In this document: piece by piece, positions 16,478-25,069 of the stretch
Layout: every line of letters begins with the position of its first letter
Position numbering within the stretch: the stretch's first letter is position 1
NCBI GenBank assembly: GCA_934636865.1
Contig: CAKUBI010000025.1
Span: 1 to 33,687, forward strand
DNA length: 33,687 nucleotides
Source: an uncultured Oscillospiraceae bacterium
Lineage (GTDB): Bacteria > Bacillota > Clostridia > Oscillospirales > Oscillospiraceae
Direction of reading: 5' to 3'
Position numbers and translations under genes: made by a program
Notes under the pieces: model-generated
Told to the model about the DNA's origin: nothing
What the model saw: only the letters and a program-made list of their open reading frames with translations
Databases searched by the model: none

Positions 16478-17866
16478 GTGAGCCAAATGAACGCAGCCGA
16501 AAAGATCGCACACGCAGCAGAGCGCAAGGCCTTTGAGACCATGCTCGACTCCCTCATCAAAAAAAGCCAGACGAAGGACGTCTGCGCCGTCGCAAACGAC
16601 TTTGTCAACATGGTCCAGAAGATCCACTCAAGCGTTTGGACGCCGAAGACCTTCGAGATGCTGCACAAGATCGCAAACGACCCCGACAGCAAGTGGGCGC
16701 ACTACGCAGAGCGCCTGCTCCGCGAGTGCGACCCCTGCCTTCTCAGGACCTTCCTGACGGCCGCCGCCTACGAGGGCGGCTTCCGCGGCTTCCAGCAGGC
16801 GCAGAAAAATTCCGAGAAATACGGCTGCAACATTCCGTGGATCGTCCTCATGGACCCGACGAGCGCCTGCAACATGCGCTGCGCAGGCTGCTGGGCGGCG
16901 GAGTACGGCCACAAGCAGAACCTCACCTTTGAGGAGATGGACCACGTGCTGACCGAAGGCGCCGAGCTCGGCACCCACGCCTGCCTCTTCACCGGCGGCG
17001 AACCGCTCATGCGCAAGGCAGACATCTTCCGCCTGTGCGAAAAGCACCGCGACATCGCCTTCCACGCCTTCACCAACGGCACGCTCATCGACCAGGCCTT
17101 CTGCGACGAGCTCAAGCGCGTGGGCAACTTCATCGTCTCGGTCAGCATCGAGGGCTTTGAGGACGCCAACGACGGCCGCCGCGGCGCGGGACATTTTGAA
17201 AAGGCGCTCGCCGCGATGGACCTCATGCACAAAAACCACATTCCCTTCGGCGTTTCCATCTGCTACACGAGCAAGAACTACAAGGTCGTCACGAGTGACG
17301 AGTTCCTTGACCTGCTCATCTCCAAGGGCTGCTTCTTCGCCTGGTACTTCCATTACATGCCCGTCGGCATGGGCGCGACGACCGACCTGCTGCTCGACCC
17401 CGAGCAGCGCGCCTATATGAAAGACCGCGTGCGCGAGATCCGCGGTCTCACCGGCGGCAAGGAGATCTTTGCCATCGACTTCCAGAACGACGGCGAGTTC
17501 ACAGGCGGCTGCATCGCCGGCGGCAAGCTCTACTGCCATATCAACGCCGCGGGCGACGTCGAGCCCTGCGTGTTCATCCATTACTCCGGCGCGAACATCC
17601 GCGAAAAGAGCTTCCTCGAGTGCTTACAGCAGCCGCTGTTCCTCGAGTACCGCAAGGGCCAGCCGTTCAACAACAATCATCTGCGCCCCTGCCCGATGCT
17701 GGAAAATCCCGAACTCCTGCCCCAGATGGTCGCCCGCTCCGGCGCGCACTCGACCGACCTTGAAGCGCCCGAGAGCGTGGAGCACCTTTGCGGCAAGTGC
17801 GAATCTTACGCCGCGTGCTGGCGTCCCGAGGCCGAAAAGCTCTGGGACGAGGAGCACCAGAGCTGA
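16478..17866 (+). CDS. Radical SAM protein with C-terminal Cys cluster (SPASM-like)
   Basis: A 462-residue radical SAM enzyme of unknown substrate. The [4Fe-4S]-SAM motif CNMRCAGC has cysteines at about 131, 135 and 138; GGEPLMRK follows at the expected SAM-contact place. The C-terminal third has at least seven further cysteines (GGCIAGGKLYCHI, EPCVFIHY, CPML, CGKCESYAACW), the pattern of SPASM-type auxiliary clusters. The N-terminal 120 residues are helical and not part of the barrel. GTG 16478 is chosen for the GGAAAGGA just upstream; ATG 16487 is also possible. It follows the RelQ-like gene across a short 6-bp GC hairpin and ends in a strong terminator. Peptide or small-molecule modification are both possible. 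Confidence 0.87.
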   Translation: MSQMNAAEKIAHAAERKAFETMLDSLIKKSQTKDVCAVANDFVNMVQKIHSSVWTPKTFEMLHKIANDPDSKWAHYAERLLRECDPCLLRTFLTAAAYEGGFRGFQQAQKNSEKYGCNIPWIVLMDPTSACNMRCAGCWAAEYGHKQNLTFEEMDHVLTEGAELGTHACLFTGGEPLMRKADIFRLCEKHRDIAFHAFTNGTLIDQAFCDELKRVGNFIVSVSIEGFEDANDGRRGAGHFEKALAAMDLMHKNHIPFGVSICYTSKNYKVVTSDEFLDLLISKGCFFAWYFHYMPVGMGATTDLLLDPEQRAYMKDRVREIRGLTGGKEIFAIDFQNDGEFTGGCIAGGKLYCHINAAGDVEPCVFIHYSGANIREKSFLECLQQPLFLEYRKGQPFNNNHLRPCPMLENPELLPQMVARSGAHSTDLEAPESVEHLCGKCESYAACWRPEAEKLWDEEHQS

Positions 17867-17907
17867 GCGATCCCCCCTGCTTTCCGTTTTCCCGTTTCCG
17901 ATACAAC

Positions 17908-17960
17908 AGGCGGAAGAGCCGGTCCGATGGGACCGGCTCTTCCGCCTGCTTTTTATTTTT
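17908..17960 (+). terminator. Terminator of the relQ-radical SAM unit
   Basis: An 18-bp perfect stem (AGGCGGAAGAGCCGGTCC, loop GATG) is followed by GCTTTTTATTTTT. The T-run covers the last codons of the convergent minus-strand gene. Confidence 0.95.
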
Positions 17961-18861
17961 GATCTGAGTTTTTCATCTCAAACCGCACTACGTACATTTT
18001 TCCTGTCTCATGCGTCAGCTTCCATTTTCCGTCTCCGCTTCGCAAGTGCATTTCTTTTATGATCCGCGCTGTTCTGCGCTTCTTGTCTACCAGATATTCC
18101 ACCGCCTTATAGTCCGACAGCATTCTGTCTTTCACGTCGATCTCAAAAAGAAATTTATCGGTAATACGCCCATAGTTGTCGGGATCTGAAAAGTAGGCTT
18201 CATCCCTCATAAAGATATGCGGTTCTTTCCACTTCATCTGCACATTTATAGTAAACTGTACTCCCTGCACGATCCTGACATTTGCCGGAAATTGCAGAAG
18301 AAGCGTCCGCTCTCTGTTGTTCGTCAAAGCTTCTCCCTGCTTAACCGTCAACGGATACGTTTTTCCATTCACCTGTAAACTCGCATCCATTTTGAGCGTT
18401 TTCTCATACCAGCGTGTAAACGTGCTTAAAGAAACCGGAAATTCATAAGTGGTCAGCAGTTCCTTTGTTATATTTCCTCCCTGAATCGTCCATTCTATCA
18501 ACTGGAACACCTTTTTATCGCCGACCGCTGTTCTCTCATCGGCAGCACTGAGCTGAACTCTGTATTTGGTTGAAAATGCTCTGACATTTTGGTTCCACCG
18601 CATGCCGTCAGTTGAATTGACATATCGATTCACGCCCGGGAAATTCTTCTCTAGAGGAAATTCTTCGTCGCCGTTCTTCAAAAAGAAGTGCCACGCCAAC
18701 ACCAGCGTGATCAGCACCAGCACAGCAAAGACCGTCCACTTTACGCCGGAAGGCCAGTCAACGTTCAAATCAAGTATGCTTTCAAAAAACATCCAAACCG
18801 AAAGCAGTGTCGAAAGAATCAAAACAGCATACTCTTTCATTTCTTTTTTCCGCTTCTGCAC
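17953..18861 (-). CDS. Unknown membrane-anchored protein with two N-terminal helices
   Basis: I do not recognise the family. The 302-residue product starts with a basic segment and two membrane helices (about residues 8-30 and 38-60), followed by about 240 residues rich in beta-prone and aromatic residues. By charge the large C-terminal domain lies in the cytoplasm (both ends inside), though an outside location cannot be excluded. GTG 18861 is chosen because GGAGGG lies six bases upstream; the ATG 21 bases earlier has no ribosome binding site. The gene is clearly richer in A and T than its neighbours and uses codons such as AAA, TTT and ATA freely, which suggests acquisition by transfer. It has its own promoter. 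Confidence 0.75.
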   Translation of the reverse strand: MQKRKKEMKEYAVLILSTLLSVWMFFESILDLNVDWPSGVKWTVFAVLVLITLVLAWHFFLKNGDEEFPLEKNFPGVNRYVNSTDGMRWNQNVRAFSTKYRVQLSAADERTAVGDKKVFQLIEWTIQGGNITKELLTTYEFPVSLSTFTRWYEKTLKMDASLQVNGKTYPLTVKQGEALTNNRERTLLLQFPANVRIVQGVQFTINVQMKWKEPHIFMRDEAYFSDPDNYGRITDKFLFEIDVKDRMLSDYKAVEYLVDKKRRTARIIKEMHLRSGDGKWKLTHETGKMYVVRFEMKNSDQK

Positions 18862-18913
18862 TATAATCCCTCCATCTTTCATTTTTATTTGCTAATTTAA
18901 ATCTCGCAGTTTT

Positions 18914-18942
18914 AGTTTACACACTGAGTTTTCCATCGTCAA
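18914..18942 (-). promoter_or_regulatory. Promoter of the AT-rich membrane protein gene
   Basis: On the minus strand, -35 TTGACG (18937-18942) and -10 TAAACT (18914-18919) are 17 bases apart, about 50 bases before the GTG start. Confidence 0.7.
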
Positions 18943-19023
18943 GCACATCGGCCCATTTTAGTGTACAAGCACGTCGATTCGTGCAACATTGCCGATTTTT
19001 ATAGGAATTTCCTGTCAATAATT

Positions 19024-19075
19024 AAGAAAGCCCCCCTGTACGATGCAGATCATACAGGGGGGCTTTCTTTTTTCT
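19024..19075. terminator. Hairpin terminator after metK, possibly bidirectional
   Basis: A 17-bp perfect stem (19024-19040 with 19053-19069) carries six G-C pairs in a row. On the minus strand, the metK direction, it is followed only by TTAATTATT; on the plus strand a long T-rich run follows. It may stop metK transcription and also block anything reading in from the left. Confidence 0.85.
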
Positions 19076-19076
19076 T

Positions 19077-20258
<1,182 letters not shown>

Positions 20259-20290
20259 GATAACTTCTTCCTTTCTCGTTGTTGGAAAAA

Positions 20291-20321
20291 CAAAAAATGC
20301 TCTGCCGGACCGACAGAGCAT
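20291..20321 (-). terminator. S-box expression-platform terminator
   Basis: An 8-bp outer stem (ATGCTCTG with CAGAGCAT) extends inward through CGG/CCG and is followed on the minus strand by six T residues, just after the SAM aptamer. Confidence 0.9.
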
Positions 20322-20436
20322 CGTGCTTACAGCGCTTCCTCATCTCTCGATTCCTTCGTCGGATTTGGCACCTTGCCTCTATGGGCAGGTTGTCGTGGCG
20401 TCATTGGGCCGTTCCCTCAACCACTCTTGATGAAGT
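20322..20436 (-). ncRNA. SAM-I (S-box) riboswitch upstream of metK
   Basis: The minus strand shows the conserved S-box blocks in order: CTTCATCAAGAGTGGTTGAG, GGGAACGGCCC, ATGACGCCACGACAACC, AAGGTGCCAAATCC and GAGAGATGAGGAAG. With SAM bound, the downstream terminator forms and metK is turned off, the known behaviour of this class. Confidence 0.95.
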
Positions 20437-20464
20437 ATTCATTTTGTGGCTTTCGCCGAAACGT

Positions 20465-20492
20465 ATTGTAGCACATTTGGATGCTTTGTCAA
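20465..20492 (-). promoter_or_regulatory. Promoter of metK
   Basis: On the minus strand, -35 TTGACA (20487-20492) and -10 TACAAT (20465-20470) with a 16-base spacer; transcription starts shortly before the S-box aptamer. Confidence 0.85.
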
Positions 20493-20520
20493 CGATATTT
20501 TTAAGTTTTTGGGCAAAAGC

Positions 20521-20548
20521 TTGACTTTGTCCGCATTTATGCTACAAT
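20521..20548 (+). promoter_or_regulatory. Promoter of the MATE exporter gene
   Basis: -35 TTGACT (20521-20526) and -10 TACAAT (20543-20548) with a 16-base spacer. The end of the spacer and the -10 read TGCTACAATAC, exactly as in the divergent metK promoter. Confidence 0.85.
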
Positions 20549-20559
20549 ACCTTCTACAA

Positions 20560-20647
20560 ATTCAATGTCATCGGGGACTTGCGGCCGCAGCCGCAGCGGT
20601 CGAGAGATGTCGGATGCGTCCGGTCAAGCAATGGCCGGACTTTTTTT
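20560..20647 (+). ncRNA. Structured leader with terminator, candidate guanidine-IV (mepA-motif) riboswitch
   Basis: After the promoter a helix can be drawn: CATC (20569-20572) with GATG (20106 plus 500 offset, i.e. 20606-20609), GAC (20576-20578) with GTC (20599-20601), and an apical 6-bp hairpin TGCGGC/GCCGCA (20580-20595). The unpaired GGG and GAGA face each other in an internal loop. An 8-bp terminator stem GTCCGGTC/GGCCGGAC (20618-20640) with seven T residues follows, ahead of a MATE exporter. The mepA motif (guanidine-IV) sits upstream of MATE genes in Clostridia with this layout. Identity with that class is inferred from position and shape, not from an alignment. Confidence 0.5.
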
Positions 20648-20677
20648 GTACCTTTTTGAGAAAACGGAGGATTTTTC

Positions 20678-22009
20678 ATGCAGATCTCCCTTTCCGATCA
20701 CTTCAGCTATCCAAAGCTCCTGCGCTTCGTCGCGCCGAGCATCCTGATGATGATCGTCACGTCGGTCTACAGCATCATCGACGGCTTTTTCGTCTCGAAC
20801 TTTGTCGGCAAGAATTCCTTTGCCGCGCTGAATCTCGTTTTCCCTGTCATCATGGCGCTCGCGGCCTTCGGCTTCATGATCGGCACGGGCGGCAGCGCGC
20901 TCATCGCGAAAATGCTCGGTGAGGGCAAACCGAAGGCGGCCAACGAGACCTTCTCCATGCTCGTCGCAGTCCTCGCGCTGGGCGGCGCGGCTCTCAGCGC
21001 CGTGTGCTTCGTCTTCATCCGCCCGATCGCCTACGCCGTCGGCGCGACGGAGCTGACGATCGGCGACTGCGCGCTCTATGGCCGCGTGCTGCTCGCGGCG
21101 CTGCCGTTTTTCATGCTGCAAAACAGCTTCCAGAGCTTTCTTGCCACGGCGGAAAAGCCGCGCTTCGGTCTGCGCGTGACGGTGTTCGCGGGCCTTACCA
21201 ATATGGTGCTCGACTTTCTGCTCGTCTATGTGTTCCCATTCGGCCTTCTCGGCGCGGCGCTCGCCACAGCCTTTTCCCAGATCGTCGGCGCGCTCATCCC
21301 GCTTGTCTACTTCCTCCGCCCGAACGACTCGCCCCTGCGCCTCACGCGCCCGCGCTTTGACTTCCGCGCGCTTGGCAAGGCCTGCTACAACGGCTCGAGC
21401 GAGATGGTCAGCAACCTCTCGACCTCACTCGTCAGCATGCTCTACAACGTGCAGCTCATGGCCATCACAAAGGAAAACGGCGTGAACGCCTACGGTGTTC
21501 TGATGTATGTGAGCTTCATCTTCATGGCGTTCTTCTTCGGCTACTCCATTGCCGTCACGCCCGTCGTCGGCTACCACTACGGTGCAAAGAACCACGAGGA
21601 GCTCAAAAGTCTTTTGAAAAAGAGCCTGACCGTCACGCTCATCACGAGCCTTGCGATGACGGCCTTCTCCATCCTGCTGGCAACCCCTATCGCGCAGCTT
21701 TTCGTCGGCTACGACGCGGAGCTGCGTGACATGACGGTCAATGCGCTGCGCATCTACGCGCTCTCGTTCCTTGTCTGCGGGTTCAATATCTTCGGCTCGG
21801 CGTTTTTCACGGGGCTCAACAACGGCACGGCCAGCGCGCTCATCTCGTTTCTGCGCACGCTCGTCTTTCAGGTCGGTGCGGTGCTGCTGCTGCCGAAGGT
21901 CCTCGGCATCGACGGCATCTGGCTCGCCGTCACCGCGGCCGAAGCGCTCACGCTGGTCATCACCGCGGCGCTCTTTCTCACAGGGCGGAAGAAATATCAT
22001 TACGCCTGA
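20678..22009 (+). CDS. MATE family multidrug exporter (MepA-like)
   Basis: A 443-residue multidrug and toxin extrusion transporter with about twelve membrane helices in two homologous halves, exporting cationic compounds against Na+ or H+. Family marks include the N-terminal PSILMMIVTSVYSIIDGFFVS with the conserved Asp in helix 1, the helix 2 segment GTGGSALIAKMLGEG and the second-half NGSSEMVSNLSTS. ATG 20678 is preceded by GGAGG seven bases upstream. It is most like the MepA/DinF branch. It stands alone between its regulated leader and a terminator. If the leader is a guanidine sensor, guanidinium or a biguanide would be a natural substrate; that is inference. Confidence 0.9.
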   Translation: MQISLSDHFSYPKLLRFVAPSILMMIVTSVYSIIDGFFVSNFVGKNSFAALNLVFPVIMALAAFGFMIGTGGSALIAKMLGEGKPKAANETFSMLVAVLALGGAALSAVCFVFIRPIAYAVGATELTIGDCALYGRVLLAALPFFMLQNSFQSFLATAEKPRFGLRVTVFAGLTNMVLDFLLVYVFPFGLLGAALATAFSQIVGALIPLVYFLRPNDSPLRLTRPRFDFRALGKACYNGSSEMVSNLSTSLVSMLYNVQLMAITKENGVNAYGVLMYVSFIFMAFFFGYSIAVTPVVGYHYGAKNHEELKSLLKKSLTVTLITSLAMTAFSILLATPIAQLFVGYDAELRDMTVNALRIYALSFLVCGFNIFGSAFFTGLNNGTASALISFLRTLVFQVGAVLLLPKVLGIDGIWLAVTAAEALTLVITAALFLTGRKKYHYA

Positions 22010-22023
22010 CACCGTTTTCCGGC

Positions 22024-22058
22024 AAAGTGTCCTGTACATTTGTGCAGGACACTTTTTG
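22024..22058 (+). terminator. Terminator of the MATE gene
   Basis: An 11-bp stem AAAGTGTCCTG/CAGGACACTTT with three weaker inner pairs is followed by TTTGTG. Confidence 0.85.
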
Positions 22059-22081
22059 TGCACTTTTCTTTTCTTGCCCTC

Positions 22082-22118
22082 TTGACAACCAATATTGTTG
22101 TGATATGATTTTGATATC
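22082..22118 (+). promoter_or_regulatory. Promoter and candidate operator of the SPFH-Arc pair
   Basis: -35 TTGACA (22082-22087) and -10 TATGAT (22104-22109) with a 16-base spacer. The -10 box lies inside an inverted repeat GATAT (22102-22106) and ATATC (22114-22118), and a second palindrome CAATATTG lies at 22090-22097. These are suited to binding by the ribbon-helix-helix protein encoded two genes on; that link is inferred. Confidence 0.65.
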
Positions 22119-22138
22119 AGATTTGGAGGTCATATCTC

Positions 22139-23152
22139 ATGGAAGAAAAAATCATCAACGGTCATAAAAACGGCATGGCCGTGCTGCTGCTCACGATTGC
22201 GGCCTACATTCTCTTTGTCGCGGGCTTTGTCATCGGCCTGACGAGGGACCTCATGCCGCTGTTCATCCCCTGCCTTGTTCTGATGGTCGTCGGCTGGATC
22301 CCGCTGTGCGGCCTGCGCGTCTTAAAGCCGCAGGAGGCGCTGGTGCTCACGCTTTTCGGTAACTACATCGGCACGCTCAAGGGCGAGGGCTTCTACTGCG
22401 TCAACCCCTTCTGCTCGTCCTTTAACCCCGCTGCCAAGACGAAGCTCAACCAGTCCGGCGACGTGGACGGCGGCCGCAAGGGCACGGAGCTTCTCGCCGC
22501 CATGCAGGGCGCGTCCGCCGCAGTCGAAGTCGGCGGCAATAAGAAGATCTCGCTCAAGATCATGACGCTCAACAACGCCCGCCAGAAGATCAACGACTGC
22601 CTCGGCAACCCCGTGGAGATCGGCATTGCCGTCATGTGGCGCGTGACCGACACGGCCAAGGCCGTTTTTAACGTTGATAACTACAAGGAATACCTCTCCC
22701 TCCAGTGCGATGCGGCGCTGCGCAACATCGTGCGCGTCTACCCCTACGACGTCGCCCCGAACGTCGATACCACGGGCGACGGTCAGGCCGACGAGGGGAG
22801 CCTGCGCGGCTCGAGTGAGGTCGTGGCCGCGCGCATCCGCGACGAGATCCAGGCCAAGGTCGCCGACGCGGGACTTGAGATCATCGAAGCGCGCATCACC
22901 TACCTTGCCTACGCGCCCGAGATCGCGGCCGTCATGCTCCAGCGCCAGCAGGCCAGCGCCATCATCGACGCGCGCAAGATGATCGTGGACGGCGCGGTCG
23001 GCATGGTCGAAATGGCGCTCGAGCGCCTTGCGGAAAAGGGCACCGTCGAGCTTGACGAGGAGCGCAAGGCCGCGATGGTCTCGAACCTTCTGGTCGTGCT
23101 GTGCGGCAACCACGACGCCCAGCCCGTCGTCAACTCCGGCAGCCTGTATTAA
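22139..23152 (+). CDS. SPFH (band 7/prohibitin-like) membrane protein
   Basis: A 337-residue protein with two N-terminal membrane helices (about residues 12-34 and 37-56), then [32 protein letters not shown], the start of an SPFH domain, and a C-terminal coiled region ending in [18 protein letters not shown] proteins such as flotillin and prohibitin form oligomeric scaffolds at membranes; a bacterial member of this type has no assigned reaction. GGAGG precedes the ATG. It is followed 29 bases on by a small ribbon-helix-helix gene, a pairing that recurs in Clostridia and suggests a regulatory or stress role. No peptidase motif is present. Confidence 0.88.
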   Translation: MEEKIINGHKNGMAVLLLTIAAYILFVAGFVIGLTRDLMPLFIPCLVLMVVGWIPLCGLRVLKPQEALVLTLFGNYIGTLKGEGFYCVNPFCSSFNPAAKTKLNQSGDVDGGRKGTELLAAMQGASAAVEVGGNKKISLKIMTLNNARQKINDCLGNPVEIGIAVMWRVTDTAKAVFNVDNYKEYLSLQCDAALRNIVRVYPYDVAPNVDTTGDGQADEGSLRGSSEVVAARIRDEIQAKVADAGLEIIEARITYLAYAPEIAAVMLQRQQASAIIDARKMIVDGAVGMVEMALERLAEKGTVELDEERKAAMVSNLLVVLCGNHDAQPVVNSGSLY

Positions 23153-23181
23153 GCGCGGTGCGCGACTTTCCGGAGGCTGCC

Positions 23182-23385
23182 ATGAACGACAACGCCAAAA
23201 AGCAGGTCCCCCTGCGCCTGTCTCCCAAGCTCTACGCCGCCATCGCCGCCTGGGCGGAGGACGACTTCCGCTCGGTCAACGGGCAGATCGAATACCTGCT
23301 CACGGAATGCGTCCGTCAGCGGAAGAAAAATGGCAAGTACGTCGGCGAGGAGATCGACGTGCCGCCCGAGCTCGACATCAAGTAA
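23182..23385 (+). CDS. Arc/ribbon-helix-helix DNA-binding protein
   Basis: A 67-residue protein with the ribbon-helix-helix layout: a basic N-terminus and short strand ([16 protein letters not shown]), a helix through [12 protein letters not shown] and a second helix [17 protein letters not shown], then a short acidic tail. Such proteins bind operators as dimers of dimers. GGAGG lies five bases before the ATG. It follows the SPFH gene by 29 bases and should be co-transcribed; the palindromic elements at the pair's promoter are a likely target, giving autoregulation (inferred). A toxin-antitoxin antitoxin is a possible alternative, but no toxin is adjacent. Confidence 0.85.
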   Translation: MNDNAKKQVPLRLSPKLYAAIAAWAEDDFRSVNGQIEYLLTECVRQRKKNGKYVGEEIDVPPELDIK

Positions 23386-23396
23386 AGGATTTGTTC

Positions 23397-23433
23397 AGAA
23401 ATGCGGAAAGAACGCTGTTCTTTCCGCATTTCT
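23397..23433 (+). terminator. Terminator of the SPFH-Arc pair
   Basis: A 17-bp perfect stem (23397-23413 with 23417-23433, loop GCT) lies 11 bases after the Arc stop codon; the following T-run is short (TTTCTTG). Confidence 0.8.
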
Positions 23434-23550
23434 TGTGCCGCATTCCATTTTGTTATGGTCATTTGTTCAAAGTTTATTGATGACTTTTGCCCTGCGCTGT
23501 GTCATAATGGAACAAAGAATTTGATTATGATTTAAGTGAGGTATCCCGTT

Positions 23551-24429
23551 TTGAACAAGCTCAACCGCGCGATCGACCGCTTCTGTATCCTGCACCCCAA
23601 CTTCGGCATTCCCAACCTGATGCTCTACGTTGTCATCGGCAACATTGCGCTCAGTCTGCTGTCCGGGTTCTCCGACGGCAACCTTTTAAGCTTTTTTGCC
23701 TATACGCTCAGCGGTCTTCTCCACGGGCAGGTCTGGCGCCTTTTCACCTTTGTTTTCATTCCCGAGGACACGAGCCCGTTCTTCCTTCTCATCACCTGCT
23801 ATTTTTACTACTGGATCGGCTCGACGCTTGAGCGCCAGTGGGGCACGGCCAAGTTCACGACCTATTATTTAAGCGGCATGCTGCTCACCGTCGTCGGCGC
23901 GAGCATCGTCAGCCTCATCACAGGCTACAGCATCCCCGTCTACGGCGCGAATTACGTCAACTTCGCCATGTTCATGGCCTTCGCCCTGCTCTATCCCGAC
24001 ACGCGCGTGCTGTTCATGTTCTTCATCCCCGTGCGCATGAAGTGGCTCGCTTATCTTGACGTGTTCTACTTCTTCTTTGACATTTTCCGCTACATTTCCT
24101 CCGGCGTGTGGTACTACGCCATTCTGCCCGTCGTAGCGCTTCTGAACTTCGTCATCTTCTTCTGGCCCGAGCTTGCGCGCTTTTTCAAGCTCGAACATTA
24201 CCAGAGCAAGCAGGCCGCACACTTCCACAACACCGTGCGCCACCAGCAGCGCCAGGAACAGTACCAGCAGCAGACGCAGGGCTTCCGCCATAAGTGCGCC
24301 GTGTGCGGCCGCACGGATGTGTCGAACCCCGAGCTGCAGTTCCGCTATTGCAGCAAGTGCGCGGGCTATCACTGCTTCTGCTCCGACCATATTTTCAATC
24401 ACGTCCACTTTACGGACGAGCAGCCATAA
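23551..24429 (+). CDS. Rhomboid-like membrane protein, catalytically degenerate, with Cys/His-rich tail
   Basis: A 292-residue polytopic protein with the rhomboid fold: helices beginning near LMLYVVIGNIALSLL, the WR motif in GQVWRLFTFVFIP, and FTTYYLSGMLL. Where active rhomboids have GxSG it reads G-A-N-Y (residues about 132-135), and no histidine is found in the last helices, so proteolysis is not expected. After residue 215 comes a Gln-rich linker and a tail with Cys249, Cys252, Cys267, Cys270, Cys275, Cys277, His280 and His284, which could bind two zinc ions. TTG 23551 is chosen because GTGAGGT lies about eight bases upstream; a GTG 15 bases earlier overlaps that site. It precedes the HD-domain gene by 19 bases. 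Confidence 0.82.
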   Translation: MNKLNRAIDRFCILHPNFGIPNLMLYVVIGNIALSLLSGFSDGNLLSFFAYTLSGLLHGQVWRLFTFVFIPEDTSPFFLLITCYFYYWIGSTLERQWGTAKFTTYYLSGMLLTVVGASIVSLITGYSIPVYGANYVNFAMFMAFALLYPDTRVLFMFFIPVRMKWLAYLDVFYFFFDIFRYISSGVWYYAILPVVALLNFVIFFWPELARFFKLEHYQSKQAAHFHNTVRHQQRQEQYQQQTQGFRHKCAVCGRTDVSNPELQFRYCSKCAGYHCFCSDHIFNHVHFTDEQP

Positions 24430-24448
24430 GCAAAGGGAGGCAATCATT

Positions 24449-25012
24449 ATGGCATGTACGAAAGAACAGGCGTGGGAGCTGCTCACCCGGTACAACAAGG
24501 GTGAGTTCCACTTAAAGCACGCCAGCACCGCCGCCGACGTGATGCGCTGGTACGCGGAAAAGCTCGGCTACGGCGACGAGGCGGATTTCTGGGAGATCGT
24601 GGGGCTTCTGCACGACCTCGACTTTGAAATGTATCCCGACGAGCACTGCATCAAGTCGCAGGAGATCATGCGCGAGAACGGTCTTGACGAGCGGCTCATC
24701 CGCGCCGCCGCAAGCCACGGCTACGGTCTGCACTTCGAGGGCCTGCCCGAGCCGCAGCACGAGATGGAAAAGGTCCTCTTCGCCACCGACGAGCTCACGG
24801 GCCTCATCGGCGCGGTCGCGCTCATGCGCCCGAGCAAAAGCGTCAGCGACCTTGAGGTCAAGTCCGTCAAGAAAAAGTACAAGGATAAGAAGTTCGCCGC
24901 CGGCTGCTCGCGTGAGGTCATCGAGCGCGGCGCCGAGATGCTCGGCTGGGATCTCGACACGCTCATCGAGCAGACGATCCTCGCCATGCGCGCGAGCAGT
25001 CATGTCGATTAA
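24449..25012 (+). CDS. HD-domain phosphohydrolase-like protein
   Basis: A 187-residue HD-superfamily protein, a fold of metal-dependent phosphohydrolases acting on nucleotides or phosphoesters. His24 in FHLKHAST, His55-Asp56 in GLLHDLD and further histidines (EHC, ASHGYG) fit the H...HD...H...D pattern; ATDELTG supplies a later acidic residue. No membrane segment or partner domain. GGGAGG lies upstream of the ATG. It follows the rhomboid-like gene by 19 bases and is probably in the same transcript. The substrate cannot be read from the sequence. Confidence 0.82.
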   Translation: MACTKEQAWELLTRYNKGEFHLKHASTAADVMRWYAEKLGYGDEADFWEIVGLLHDLDFEMYPDEHCIKSQEIMRENGLDERLIRAAASHGYGLHFEGLPEPQHEMEKVLFATDELTGLIGAVALMRPSKSVSDLEVKSVKKKYKDKKFAAGCSREVIERGAEMLGWDLDTLIEQTILAMRASSHVD

Positions 25013-25069
25013 ACCCCGCACATAGGTTCATACCGGTCATTCATTACCTGCGGAAAGGAAGGTGCTTCC

